Source: Labilibaculum antarcticum (GTDB lineage Bacteria; Bacteroidota; Bacteroidia; Bacteroidales; Marinifilaceae). Taken from it: 64,000 nt of DNA. Below the pieces are notes generated by a model that saw nothing but the letters and a program-made list of their open reading frames with translations, was not told the origin of the DNA and did not search any database. Below are positions 17,319-25,317 of this stretch, in pieces (the stretch's first letter is position 1; every line of letters starts with the position of its first letter). Made by a program: the position numbers and the translations under genes. The stretch spans positions 1,582,361-1,646,360 of the forward strand of contig NZ_AP018042.1 in assembly GCF_002356295.1 (NCBI RefSeq), given 5' to 3'.

Positions 17319-19258
17319 TTTTCTGATATATTATCACTTTTTCTGATTATAACCTGAGCGCCCATTGTATCAATCATTTTACTGTAAAATTCTCTTAAAA
17401 CCTCGTAATACTCTTTCGTAAACGCCACCACATTTATGGAGAATGACGTTCGTACCGTTAGTTCCTTACCCAATAATTGAGAGCTAAGCTTAAAACTTCC
17501 TGAATCTTCCGGTAAAGCAATACTCTTGCCTTTTGGATAATCCTCAAACTGATATCCATCTGGAAGAATAAACTTCACCATATAAGTTTTGGTTCTAGGA
17601 TAATTGTAATCGATTCGGTATTGCCTTGTTTCTTTTAAGAATGGGTTTTTTAAATCCTTATTTTTAAACAGACTGATATATTTAAACTCAGTATCTTCAT
17701 CCAAACCATCCTCCAATTTTAAATTACACTCCATTTGCAATGAGAGATTCACGTTCTCTTCATTTTTAAATTGAAGCGAATCTACTTGAAAGTCAAACTT
17801 TTCAAGATCAAACAAATCAGACATCCATGTTTCAGAACCAGATTCAGCCAATTCTTTTCGGCTATTTGCCGCAAAATAACCTGTTTCCCGTAATTTTAAA
17901 CTACAAGTAGGTTTCAATAAATCAGAATAATCATAGGTTATAATTATATCCTCATGATTCTTATCATTGGGAACAATTTTAGCCCAATATGGTTTTTCTT
18001 TCCGCAATACAAAAGCATGAAAATTTAAGTCTTCTTCTGCAAGCAATCCATAAGGGCGATATGAAGATGTAGCATTCAGAAAATGTTGTTTGCCATATAG
18101 CTCTACGCACGCAAAAACCTGATCGAACTGACTTAACAACGGATAATCTTTTTGAATTAATCCACGGGTATTGGTTCTGGCCAAGGCAGGATTACACTCC
18201 AATCCTGCTTCACGCAAGAGCAGTACAAGTAAAAAATTAATTTCAGAATTAGTCCCTTCCTTCTCTTCCAATATATTGGGTGCTGATTTTACAGGATAAA
18301 TTCGATACTCACCATTCCATTTTACCTTAGTGCGAACAAAATCATAGATCTTTTCAATTTTCTCCCAATTGTTCTCATTTCCATCCAAAATAGTTTCCAA
18401 TTGTTTTTTTGCAAAACCCTTTCTTCCTAAAAACTGAATCCTTTCGATATATTCTTTGGCCAAGTTTTCATATGTCATCATCGAGTTTACAAATTTTGGA
18501 GAACCACCTCTGATACTTTCTTCTCGTGTATAATAACCTGCCAACTGAAAACGTATCTGCTCAACAAAATCATGATAACCATTCACATAAGCCTCTTCCT
18601 TTATCGACAACAAATTAGTCAAAATCCATTCATTTTCTTTGGAATCGGGATATTTCCCCTGAATTCTACTCCCAAACATTACCAAATTATATCGAAATGT
18701 CTCAGGCATATTTACTTTCAAAGAGCTATAAAAGGTCGGTATTTCATCTTGAAAATACCACGTGTCTAAATAAGAATAGAAATGAGAGCTCGTTTTGTAT
18801 TGGTATTCAATTATGGATCCCACTTTCACATTAGGCATTGTAAATCTCACTTCTCCATAATTCTCATTTACATCTACATCGAATATTGATTTTTTCGAAA
18901 TCTCACTAACTTCAGATTTACCCCGATCACTCAAATTAATTGTTTGTCCTTTTACTCCAGAAATATTTTCCAATTGATCTTTTCGATAGTAGGACAATTT
19001 AATATTCGCCTGATCAAATCCTTCCTCCTTTAATATTTTTATTCGCACATGATAAAAATAACGGATTGCTGTGTAACTCAAATCAACGGTACAAGTTCTA
19101 CTGAGAATAACCGCAGAAGCATCTTTTTCATAAGAACACTCTTCTAAGGCAAATTCATCTTTAGATATTTTACCATATCTAATTTTTTGTGCATTTAACG
19201 TACAGATAGTAAGCTGTGAAAAAATCAAGAGTAATACTAATCTTAAAATAGTTTTCAT
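17315..19258 (-). CDS. DUF3857 / transglutaminase-like exported protein
   Basis: A 647-residue protein with a signal peptide (about 1-23, ending TLNAQ). A DUF3857 domain follows (about 50-200, with MPNVKVGSIIEYQYKT), then a transglutaminase-like core (about 270-400, with IYDFVRTKVKWNGEYRIYP) and a C-terminal beta-rich domain. In active transglutaminases a Cys starts the helix before LLVLLLREAGL. Here the sequence is GTNSEINFLLV with no Cys, so enzymatic activity is unlikely. A binding or scaffold role is inferred. It overlaps the CPBP gene by 4 nt (ATGA). Confidence 0.85.
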   Translation of the reverse strand: MKTILRLVLLLIFSQLTICTLNAQKIRYGKISKDEFALEECSYEKDASAVILSRTCTVDLSYTAIRYFYHVRIKILKEEGFDQANIKLSYYRKDQLENISGVKGQTINLSDRGKSEVSEISKKSIFDVDVNENYGEVRFTMPNVKVGSIIEYQYKTSSHFYSYLDTWYFQDEIPTFYSSLKVNMPETFRYNLVMFGSRIQGKYPDSKENEWILTNLLSIKEEAYVNGYHDFVEQIRFQLAGYYTREESIRGGSPKFVNSMMTYENLAKEYIERIQFLGRKGFAKKQLETILDGNENNWEKIEKIYDFVRTKVKWNGEYRIYPVKSAPNILEEKEGTNSEINFLLVLLLREAGLECNPALARTNTRGLIQKDYPLLSQFDQVFACVELYGKQHFLNATSSYRPYGLLAEEDLNFHAFVLRKEKPYWAKIVPNDKNHEDIIITYDYSDLLKPTCSLKLRETGYFAANSRKELAESGSETWMSDLFDLEKFDFQVDSLQFKNEENVNLSLQMECNLKLEDGLDEDTEFKYISLFKNKDLKNPFLKETRQYRIDYNYPRTKTYMVKFILPDGYQFEDYPKGKSIALPEDSGSFKLSSQLLGKELTVRTSFSINVVAFTKEYYEVLREFYSKMIDTMGAQVIIRKSDNISEK

Positions 19259-19662
19259 AAGAAATGATTTAGAGGATTCAAAATAAACAGAATATTTATA
19301 CTTCTCACCTATCTAATCCTCTTTCTTCTCAAAATCTACTCAATATCAGTAATATAGAATTATTAAAAATTACAAAAACCACAGAACATAACAATTCAGA
19401 ACAAATTAAATCAAGAACTTTCCATGAATCAATGCGTAATAAACGGCATATGACTAATCGTTTTTACTGATTAGCCCAGTACTGCGAAAAACCTCTAATA
19501 GAATAAACCATAATTAAAAATATTGTTTTGTTTTATTTATTCCTGGCTATTTCTGCATGCTTTAAAGAAAAAACAAAGGTGAGATTTGGTTTGACTGCGC
19601 AAAAAAAGGGAACAACCTTCGTTATACTCTTTCCTATCCATTGTATAATTTCAATAGATTAA
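19259..19662. other. Intergenic region downstream of DAHP synthase gene
   Basis: A 404-nt AT-rich spacer between the start of the DUF3857 gene and the stop of the DAHP synthase/chorismate mutase gene, both on the minus strand. It should hold the DUF3857 promoter. I see no ORF, terminator or repeat that I can defend. Confidence 0.4.
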
Positions 19663-20751
19663 TTATTTTCGATTCATTACTTCATTTTGTTTCAAGATGG
19701 CTTCCTTATGAATCATTCGCAATAATTGCGTCAGGAACGGTTCTGACAGCCCTAAGGATTTTCCCAATTCAACTCCCTTTTCACGTACCTTTTCCCATCG
19801 TTGAAGTTGAAGAATTGTCATATTCTTCTCAGCCTTATATTCGCCAATTCCCTCAACAATATTCATCCGTTGTGCAAGTAATTCTATCAACTGAGAATCC
19901 ACAGAATCTATTTGGTCGCGATACTTTTCAAGTCGGTTTTCTGTAATATCATCAACAGAAGGCAGTCGGCAAACCAAACTCCTTACTATCAGATCTAAAT
20001 CCGCAGGTGTTAATTGGTCTTGATCCCTTATCACATCAGCAGTGTTAAAATGGCTATCAATCATCAAACCATCCATATTCAAGTCCATTGCCTTTTGCGC
20101 CATTTCCTGAACATATTTGTTTGCTCCAGCAATATGACTGGGATCACAGATAATAGGAAGATTATGAAATCGTGATTTTAATTCGATAGGAATTTCCCAT
20201 TTAGGAATGTTACGAAGTCTTGTTTTTTCGAATGGATAAAATCCTCTGTGAATAGCAGCTAATCTGGAAATACCTGCTTTATTAATTGTTTCCAAAGCCT
20301 CAATCCATAAATTAATATCAGGATTTATTGGATTCTTTACCATTACCGGAACACTCATTCCCTGCATAGCACTAGCCAGTTCCTGAACAGAGAAAGGGTT
20401 GGAGCTCGTTCTTGCGCCAATCCATAAAATATCAACATTATGCCTTAAACACATTTCAACATGCTTTGGTGATGCCACCTCAACCATTGTAAGCAAACCT
20501 GTTTCCTGCTTTACTTGATTCAACCATTGTAAAATATCTAAACCTCTATCTCCATAAGTTTTAGTTGCGGTTTGCGGCTTCCATACACCCGCTCGAAATA
20601 TTTTAACCTGATCTACTTTTTTAAGTTCTCTGGCAGTATTCAATAATTGTTCTTCTGACTCGACAATCGAGGGACCACTTATCACTATTGGTCTTGTATC
20701 CAATTTTTTAAACCAAGTATTCATTGGTTTACAATTCTCCAATCCACTCAT
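19663..20751 (-). CDS. Bifunctional DAHP synthase / chorismate mutase (AroQ type)
   Basis: A 362-residue fusion. The N-terminal part (about 1-255) is a KDO8P/type-Ibeta DAHP synthase that condenses PEP and erythrose-4-phosphate at the shikimate entry. Motifs seen are ISGPSIVES, KIFRAGVWKPQT, LLTMVEVASP, IGARTSSNPFSVQ, MVKNP and IICDPSHIAG. The C-terminal part (about 270-355) is an AroQ chorismate mutase helical domain (LEKYRDQIDSVDSQLIELLAQRM, MTILQLQRWEKV). Such fusions are common in Bacteroidota, and the mutase domain often provides feedback control. It stands alone here, away from other aromatic genes. Confidence 0.93.
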   Translation of the reverse strand: MSGLENCKPMNTWFKKLDTRPIVISGPSIVESEEQLLNTARELKKVDQVKIFRAGVWKPQTATKTYGDRGLDILQWLNQVKQETGLLTMVEVASPKHVEMCLRHNVDILWIGARTSSNPFSVQELASAMQGMSVPVMVKNPINPDINLWIEALETINKAGISRLAAIHRGFYPFEKTRLRNIPKWEIPIELKSRFHNLPIICDPSHIAGANKYVQEMAQKAMDLNMDGLMIDSHFNTADVIRDQDQLTPADLDLIVRSLVCRLPSVDDITENRLEKYRDQIDSVDSQLIELLAQRMNIVEGIGEYKAEKNMTILQLQRWEKVREKGVELGKSLGLSEPFLTQLLRMIHKEAILKQNEVMNRK

Positions 20752-20860
20752 ATCTTCATTTTAAGGCTGATTAATATCAAAGCTGATAGTAATCACCACA
20801 AAAATACACTTTTAAATGACATCGGGAAATGCACAAAAGAGAATTAACATCTGTGACTTA

Positions 20861-21220
20861 TTAAAGTGAAAAAATCCAGCTTATAAAATCCACTCCATCA
20901 TATTTAAGAATACTTTCATTTGTAGCAAGCCAGATTAATCCATTTCTATCTTCTTCTATATCTCCTACTTCATTAACGACTAGTCCGTCCTTTTCCGTCA
21001 AGGAACTCCATTCTCCACCTTTCTTTATACTAATCCCTGACTCTGTTCCTATCCATAAGTTATTTTTACTATCCTCAAAAATAACTTGAACCCAAGAACC
21101 AATCAAACCATTGTCCCCAGTGTTAGTTGTTGCATAATCCAAATTGATCCACTTATCCTGAGCTGAAATGCTAAAAAGGTTTATAAAACCTAATAAAAGA
21201 AGAAGTAAAGTTTTTTTCAT
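20861..21220 (-). CDS. Short exported protein with two Reg_prop-like repeats, probable fragment
   Basis: About 119 residues from the Met at 21220 (MKKTLLLLLL), or 123 from 21232. A signal peptide is followed by two repeats of the two-component regulator propeller type: VIFEDSKNNLWIGTESGISIKK and IEEDRNGLIWLATNESILKYDG. Full propellers have about 14 such repeats; here the frame stops after the second (SWIFSL). The usual continuation with a YYY domain, kinase and AraC domains is absent in the 109 nt before the next gene. It is probably a decayed remnant, but expression as a small protein cannot be excluded. Confidence 0.55.
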   Translation of the reverse strand: MKKTLLLLLLGFINLFSISAQDKWINLDYATTNTGDNGLIGSWVQVIFEDSKNNLWIGTESGISIKKGGEWSSLTEKDGLVVNEVGDIEEDRNGLIWLATNESILKYDGVDFISWIFSL

Positions 21221-21232
21221 GTCAAGGGTCAT

Positions 21233-21872
21233 TCAATATTTACTTAAAGATATTTATTTTACACTAAACAGCTATAATTCATCAGCTTAGAATTAAAATG
21301 AATTGTTTGACAAAATCTTCCAGATAACATAGGTGAAAAAATTGCAATAAGAAAAACATCATCCCTATAGATATATTTTATACAGTCATATAGAAAATCA
21401 ATAAATATTTAATTCACAACCAGTTGATGCACCAATAAGAAAACAAATAATCTTCAAACTCATTGATTTTAAAGGTCTCCAATAATATGCAGCTGCTTAT
21501 TGCTAATTCATGTGTTTTATTTCACGTAATATCTAAAATCACCAGCCACCACCACTTTACATTAATTAAGATCCACTTAATCAATGCATTAACACTACCT
21601 ACTCCTAACAATAGTAGAAACACATTAAAATCAGTCAATTACCGGCCCATTTTGAGAGACCTGTAAAATGGAATTATTTATTTATATTTGAGTTACCACG
21701 CAATCGTATGTGAAACATAAAAGGATTAAACAATCACAGGTTAAATGGCCTGAACCCGATGATCTTAAATGCTTATTTAGAATCATTTAAAAGAGTGTTT
21801 TTATTCTCATTTTAATTTCTTTCCGTTCGGTAAAATGGATATACTAAAACAGAAAACTAACCTAATTGCATA
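21233..21872. other. Long leader/intergenic region before the Fe-S/NrfD/cytochrome module
   Basis: A 640-nt AT-rich region between divergent genes with no convincing ORF. The plus-strand -7 element at 21683-21690 implies a leader of about 175 nt before the Fe-S gene. The leader has a GC-richer core (about 21740-21762, GGTTAAATGGCCTGAACCCG) that could fold, but I do not recognise a riboswitch class. Confidence 0.45.
21683..21690 (+). promoter_or_regulatory. -7 promoter element upstream of the Fe-S/NrfD/cytochrome module
   Basis: TATATTTG matches TAnnTTTG. A TTTG lies at 21651-21654, but the 28-nt spacing is too long, so the -33 element is uncertain. Confidence 0.45.
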
Positions 21873-22808
21873 ATGAAAGAAGAAACATCAAACAACAGCA
21901 GACGAAAGTTCCTAAAAAGTGTTGGACTTACCGTTGGTGCTGCCGGTGTTGTTAGTGGATTTTCTCTTCTTGGCGCAGCAAAGGCTGTAGCACAAGAACC
22001 AGGAGAAACTGTAAATCTGTTAACACAAGATGGACAACTTGTTCAAGTTGATAAAAATCAATTGCGCCCAACAGTAAGCGAACCTCTTACTGAATTGCAA
22101 AAAAGAGGCCGTGAAGGCATTGCTGGAAAATCTTTTGTAATGGTAATTGATCTTAGTAAATGTCGAAATGCAAGAAAATGTATGGATGCATGTCAAAATC
22201 ATCACCAGCTAAGACCCGATCAACACCATATTAATGTTCTTCAAATGCAGGATGCAGAACACACTGCTCCTTATTTCATGCCAAAACCTTGTCAACATTG
22301 CGATAATCCTCCTTGTACCAAAGTTTGCCCTGTTGATGCAACTTTTAAACGTCAGGATGGAATTGTTTTGATCGATAATGAAAGATGTATTGGTTGCAGA
22401 TTCTGTATTGCAGCTTGCCCATACTCAGCGCGTATTTTCCAATGGACAGAACCTAAGGATGCTGAAAAATATAAAGACCTCACCTACAATATCGAAGCTA
22501 ACGTTCCTCAAAAGAAAGGTACCATAAGCAAGTGTTTGTTTAGCGCCGACAGACTTCGCGAAAACAAACTTCCTTCTTGCGTATCTTCCTGTCCGAATGG
22601 CGTTTACTATTTTGGTGATCAAAATGAAGATGCTGTTACAAACGGAACGACTCACGAAACCGTTCGTTTTTCTCAATTGATAGAAGAAAATGCAGGATAT
22701 ACGCTGTTGCCGGAGTTAGGAACGAAACCTCGCGTTTACTACCTGCCTCCTAAAAACAGAGCTTTTGAGTTTAATGGTGATCTTCTAAATGAAGAAAATC
22801 TTCATTGA
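21873..22808 (+). CDS. Tat-exported four-cluster Fe-S protein (PsrB/NrfC/ActB-like)
   Basis: A 311-residue electron-transfer protein. The twin-arginine signal (SRRKFLKSVG) sends it across the membrane folded. Four Fe-S motifs follow. II (CQHCDNPPCTKVCP) and III (CIGCRFCIAACP) are complete. Motif I reads CRNARKCMDAC and motif IV CLFSADR...CVSSC; both lack only their second Cys (Ala and Ser instead). Motifs I and IV normally pair, so two clusters may have three Cys ligands. NrfD-like and cytochrome c genes follow, with no molybdopterin subunit. It probably carries electrons from the NrfD quinol site to the cytochrome (inference). Confidence 0.88.
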   Translation: MKEETSNNSRRKFLKSVGLTVGAAGVVSGFSLLGAAKAVAQEPGETVNLLTQDGQLVQVDKNQLRPTVSEPLTELQKRGREGIAGKSFVMVIDLSKCRNARKCMDACQNHHQLRPDQHHINVLQMQDAEHTAPYFMPKPCQHCDNPPCTKVCPVDATFKRQDGIVLIDNERCIGCRFCIAACPYSARIFQWTEPKDAEKYKDLTYNIEANVPQKKGTISKCLFSADRLRENKLPSCVSSCPNGVYYFGDQNEDAVTNGTTHETVRFSQLIEENAGYTLLPELGTKPRVYYLPPKNRAFEFNGDLLNEENLH

Positions 22809-22876
22809 AAACATTGATTTCACTTTCAAAAAACAACTAATAAACAGATTTTATTTGCCCTAAATAATTTAATCTT

Positions 22877-24217
22877 ATGAATGACTTACCAAAACAGAAA
22901 GAAACAACTCTTTCGTTTGAAAAGATCAAAGAAGACATTCTACGTCCAATGCAAAACCACAAAGGATTAGAACTTTGGATTGCGTTCCTAATAACAGTAA
23001 TTAGTGTCTGCGCCTGGGCGTACTACGTACAATTACGCGATGGATTGGGAGTTACCGGTATGCGTGATTACGTATCCTGGGGACTTTACATTGCCAACTT
23101 TGTGTTTTTTGTTGCCGTAAGTTTGGTTGGAATGCTTATTTCGTCGATTCTGGGTTTGCTCCGAATAGAATGGATCACGCCGATATCAAGAATTGCTGAA
23201 ATAATAGCCGTAGCTTTTGTTGCAGTTGCTGGTTTAGTAATTATAATGGATATGGGACGCCCCGACAGAGTCGTTAACGTACTCATCCATGGTCGCTTCC
23301 AATCTCCAATTCTTTGGGATATAACCGTAGTAACAACATACTTGGTAATAAGTGTCTTACTACTGATTCTACCCATGATTCCCGATTTGGCGATCTGTAA
23401 GAATGAGTTGAAGAAAACTTCTCCTGTTCTGAAAAAGCTGTACAATATTCTATCATTTGGTTACATTAACACACCTAGTCAGCACAAGCATTTACACAAA
23501 ATGATTAGAACATTAATGGTAATAATTGTTCCGGTAGGTTTGGCAATTCACACAGTAACTTCCTGGCTGTTTGCGGCAACTTTGCGTAACGGCTGGGATA
23601 CAACAATTTTTGGACCTTATTTCGTTGCAGGTGCATTTGTAGCTGGTTCTGCAGCCTTAGTCGTTGCCATGTATTTTTTCCGGGTTAGTTATAAGCTTCA
23701 GGATTATATTACTGATTTACAATTTGATAAAATGGGCAAGCTAATGGTAGCTGTTTGTTTGGTGTACTTGTACTTTAACCTGAATGAATTTTTAGTTCCG
23801 GGTTATAAGATGAAAACCGGAGATGACATTCACCTAAAAGAATTGTTTACAGGTCATTGGGCCATAATGTTCTGGTCTTCACAATTATTAGGAAATATCA
23901 TTCCAGTTATGCTATTGGTTACAAAAAAATTCAGGAAGCCATTACCGCTAATGATTATTTCACTTTTCATTTTGGCTGGAGCCTGGATTAAAAGATATGT
24001 AATTGTTATTCCAACATTACTTCATCCACATTTACCCATTCAGAATGTACCCGATAATTTTGTACACTACTATCCTTCCGCAATAGAAATTTCGGTAACT
24101 GTTTTAAGTTTTGCCTTGGCACTCTTGATTATCACAGTTTTATCTAAAATTTTCCCGATTGTACCAATTTGCGAAACTGCCGACAATAATGGAATTGATT
24201 ACAAAATTGATGCTTAA
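22877..24217 (+). CDS. NrfD/PsrC (ActC-like) quinone-interacting membrane subunit
   Basis: A 446-residue polytopic protein with about ten transmembrane helices, of the NrfD/PsrC family. The sequence GLYIANFVFFVAVSLVGMLISS and the C-terminal GAWIKRYVIVIPTL resemble the ACIII subunit ActC encoded at 46.2-47.6 kb (which has GMWFERFVIIVTSL). NrfD proteins oxidise or reduce quinones and pass electrons to an attached Fe-S subunit. It lies 68 nt after the Fe-S gene and 12 nt before a cytochrome c gene. That context suggests quinol oxidation coupled to cytochrome c reduction. Confidence 0.88.
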   Translation: MNDLPKQKETTLSFEKIKEDILRPMQNHKGLELWIAFLITVISVCAWAYYVQLRDGLGVTGMRDYVSWGLYIANFVFFVAVSLVGMLISSILGLLRIEWITPISRIAEIIAVAFVAVAGLVIIMDMGRPDRVVNVLIHGRFQSPILWDITVVTTYLVISVLLLILPMIPDLAICKNELKKTSPVLKKLYNILSFGYINTPSQHKHLHKMIRTLMVIIVPVGLAIHTVTSWLFAATLRNGWDTTIFGPYFVAGAFVAGSAALVVAMYFFRVSYKLQDYITDLQFDKMGKLMVAVCLVYLYFNLNEFLVPGYKMKTGDDIHLKELFTGHWAIMFWSSQLLGNIIPVMLLVTKKFRKPLPLMIISLFILAGAWIKRYVIVIPTLLHPHLPIQNVPDNFVHYYPSAIEISVTVLSFALALLIITVLSKIFPIVPICETADNNGIDYKIDA

Positions 24218-24229
24218 AAGACAAAGACA

Positions 24230-25150
24230 ATGAAAAATGCTATCAAAATAATTGCCTGCCTATTTCTAGTTTTCACCTTCACAACTGCTGTTGTAAAGGC
24301 CGAAGAATGGTCGGTTCCGGCATCTGCAAAAAAGAAGCAAAACCCATACGAGGCCAGCACTAAAAATATAAGCTCAGGTAAAAAGATTTACAATATTAAT
24401 TGCAAGTCCTGTCATGGTGATGCTACCCTAGGAAACATGTTGCCTCTTCAACCAGTTGCTCCTTCCGATTTAGGATCGCAAGCTTTTTTAATACAGACTG
24501 ATGGAGAAATATATTACAAGGTAAACAAAGGCAATGGAGCAATGCCAACTTTCGAAAAAACCTTAAGCGACGAGGACAAATGGATGGTAATTACCTATCT
24601 GCGATCTTTCGACCAAAACAAAAAGGCAAGTAAGAAAATTGCTGAAGTAATAAACCCTGAAGTAAACGATGTTAGAATTCTTTTGGACATTAATAAAGAG
24701 GATAAACGAATTATCGCAAACCTCTCGGGACTTACGAAAAAAGGAGATCGCGTAGCCTTGCAGGGCATTGAACTAAGCATAAAAGTTAAAAGAAGCTTTG
24801 GATATTTAGATATCTCGGGCGACGATGCATACACCAACGAAAAAGGTGAAGTTAATGTTCAATTTCCAGAAGATTTACCAGGCGATCGTGAAGGACATGT
24901 AGATCTTTTAGTTAAAGTTACCGATGATGCCTATTACGGAGAAGTGAATGTTGACAGGATTGCTAGTCTGGGATTACCAACCGACCCGGTAAATCCGTTA
25001 GACGAAAGAGCTATGTGGGGAACCAGAGCGAATGCTCCTATTTGGATTGTTTTAAGCTATGTGGGTGGAGTAATCAGCATTTGGGGTGTTATATTCCTTG
25101 TACTTTTTCAACTGATGAAATTACCTAAGTTGGCAAAAACCGAGGAGTAA
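24230..25150 (+). CDS. Membrane-anchored monoheme cytochrome c with Ig-like domain
   Basis: A 306-residue protein. A signal peptide (about 1-24) is followed by a class I cytochrome c domain (about 40-130) with a single CxxCH (CKSCHGD) and likely Met ligand in GNGAMPTF. A beta-rich Ig-like segment (about 135-250) follows, then one C-terminal transmembrane helix (about 270-292) with a short cytosolic tail. The third gene of the Fe-S/NrfD/cytochrome unit, it could pass electrons to the cbb3 oxidase encoded just downstream. I know of no described complex with this exact architecture, so the role is inferred. Confidence 0.87.
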   Translation: MKNAIKIIACLFLVFTFTTAVVKAEEWSVPASAKKKQNPYEASTKNISSGKKIYNINCKSCHGDATLGNMLPLQPVAPSDLGSQAFLIQTDGEIYYKVNKGNGAMPTFEKTLSDEDKWMVITYLRSFDQNKKASKKIAEVINPEVNDVRILLDINKEDKRIIANLSGLTKKGDRVALQGIELSIKVKRSFGYLDISGDDAYTNEKGEVNVQFPEDLPGDREGHVDLLVKVTDDAYYGEVNVDRIASLGLPTDPVNPLDERAMWGTRANAPIWIVLSYVGGVISIWGVIFLVLFQLMKLPKLAKTEE

Positions 25151-25153
25151 AGT

Positions 25154-25285
25154 TTACTTGGCACCCTCATCTTTCTTTGATTTTGGTGAACGCCCTAACT
25201 TATATAGCAGGTATCCCATTCCCACTAAAAAGTGTAAAGCTGTAATTCCAGCAACAATGTAAATAAGAGTTGAATCGTTATTCAT
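25154..25285 (-). CDS. 43-residue single-TM small protein, antisense between cytochrome c and ccoI
   Basis: An ATG at 25285 opens a 43-codon frame ending TAA at 25154. The product starts MNNDSTLIYIVAGITAL, continues HFLVGMGYLLYKLG and ends in a hydrophilic basic/acidic tail (SPKSKKDEGAK). That is one clean transmembrane helix with an N-out, positive-inside pattern. It fills almost the whole 167-nt gap between two plus-strand genes. Its composition is that of a real small membrane protein rather than chance. A role near the oxidase is possible, but the strand is opposite and no family is recognised. Confidence 0.55.
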   Translation of the reverse strand: MNNDSTLIYIVAGITALHFLVGMGYLLYKLGRSPKSKKDEGAK

Positions 25286-25317
25286 ATCTAATAATTTAAG
25301 ACTGAGAGGTCTGCAAG

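Noticed and set aside
21740-21790. Possible riboswitch in the leader of the Fe-S gene
   Set aside because: The core GGTTAAATGGCCTGAACCCG is foldable but does not match TPP, cobalamin, SAM, Moco or c-di-GMP consensus features as I know them.
23086-23445. 119-codon minus-strand frame in the NrfD gene
   Set aside because: A shadow of a membrane-protein gene; Ile/Thr/Lys-rich antisense of hydrophobic helices.
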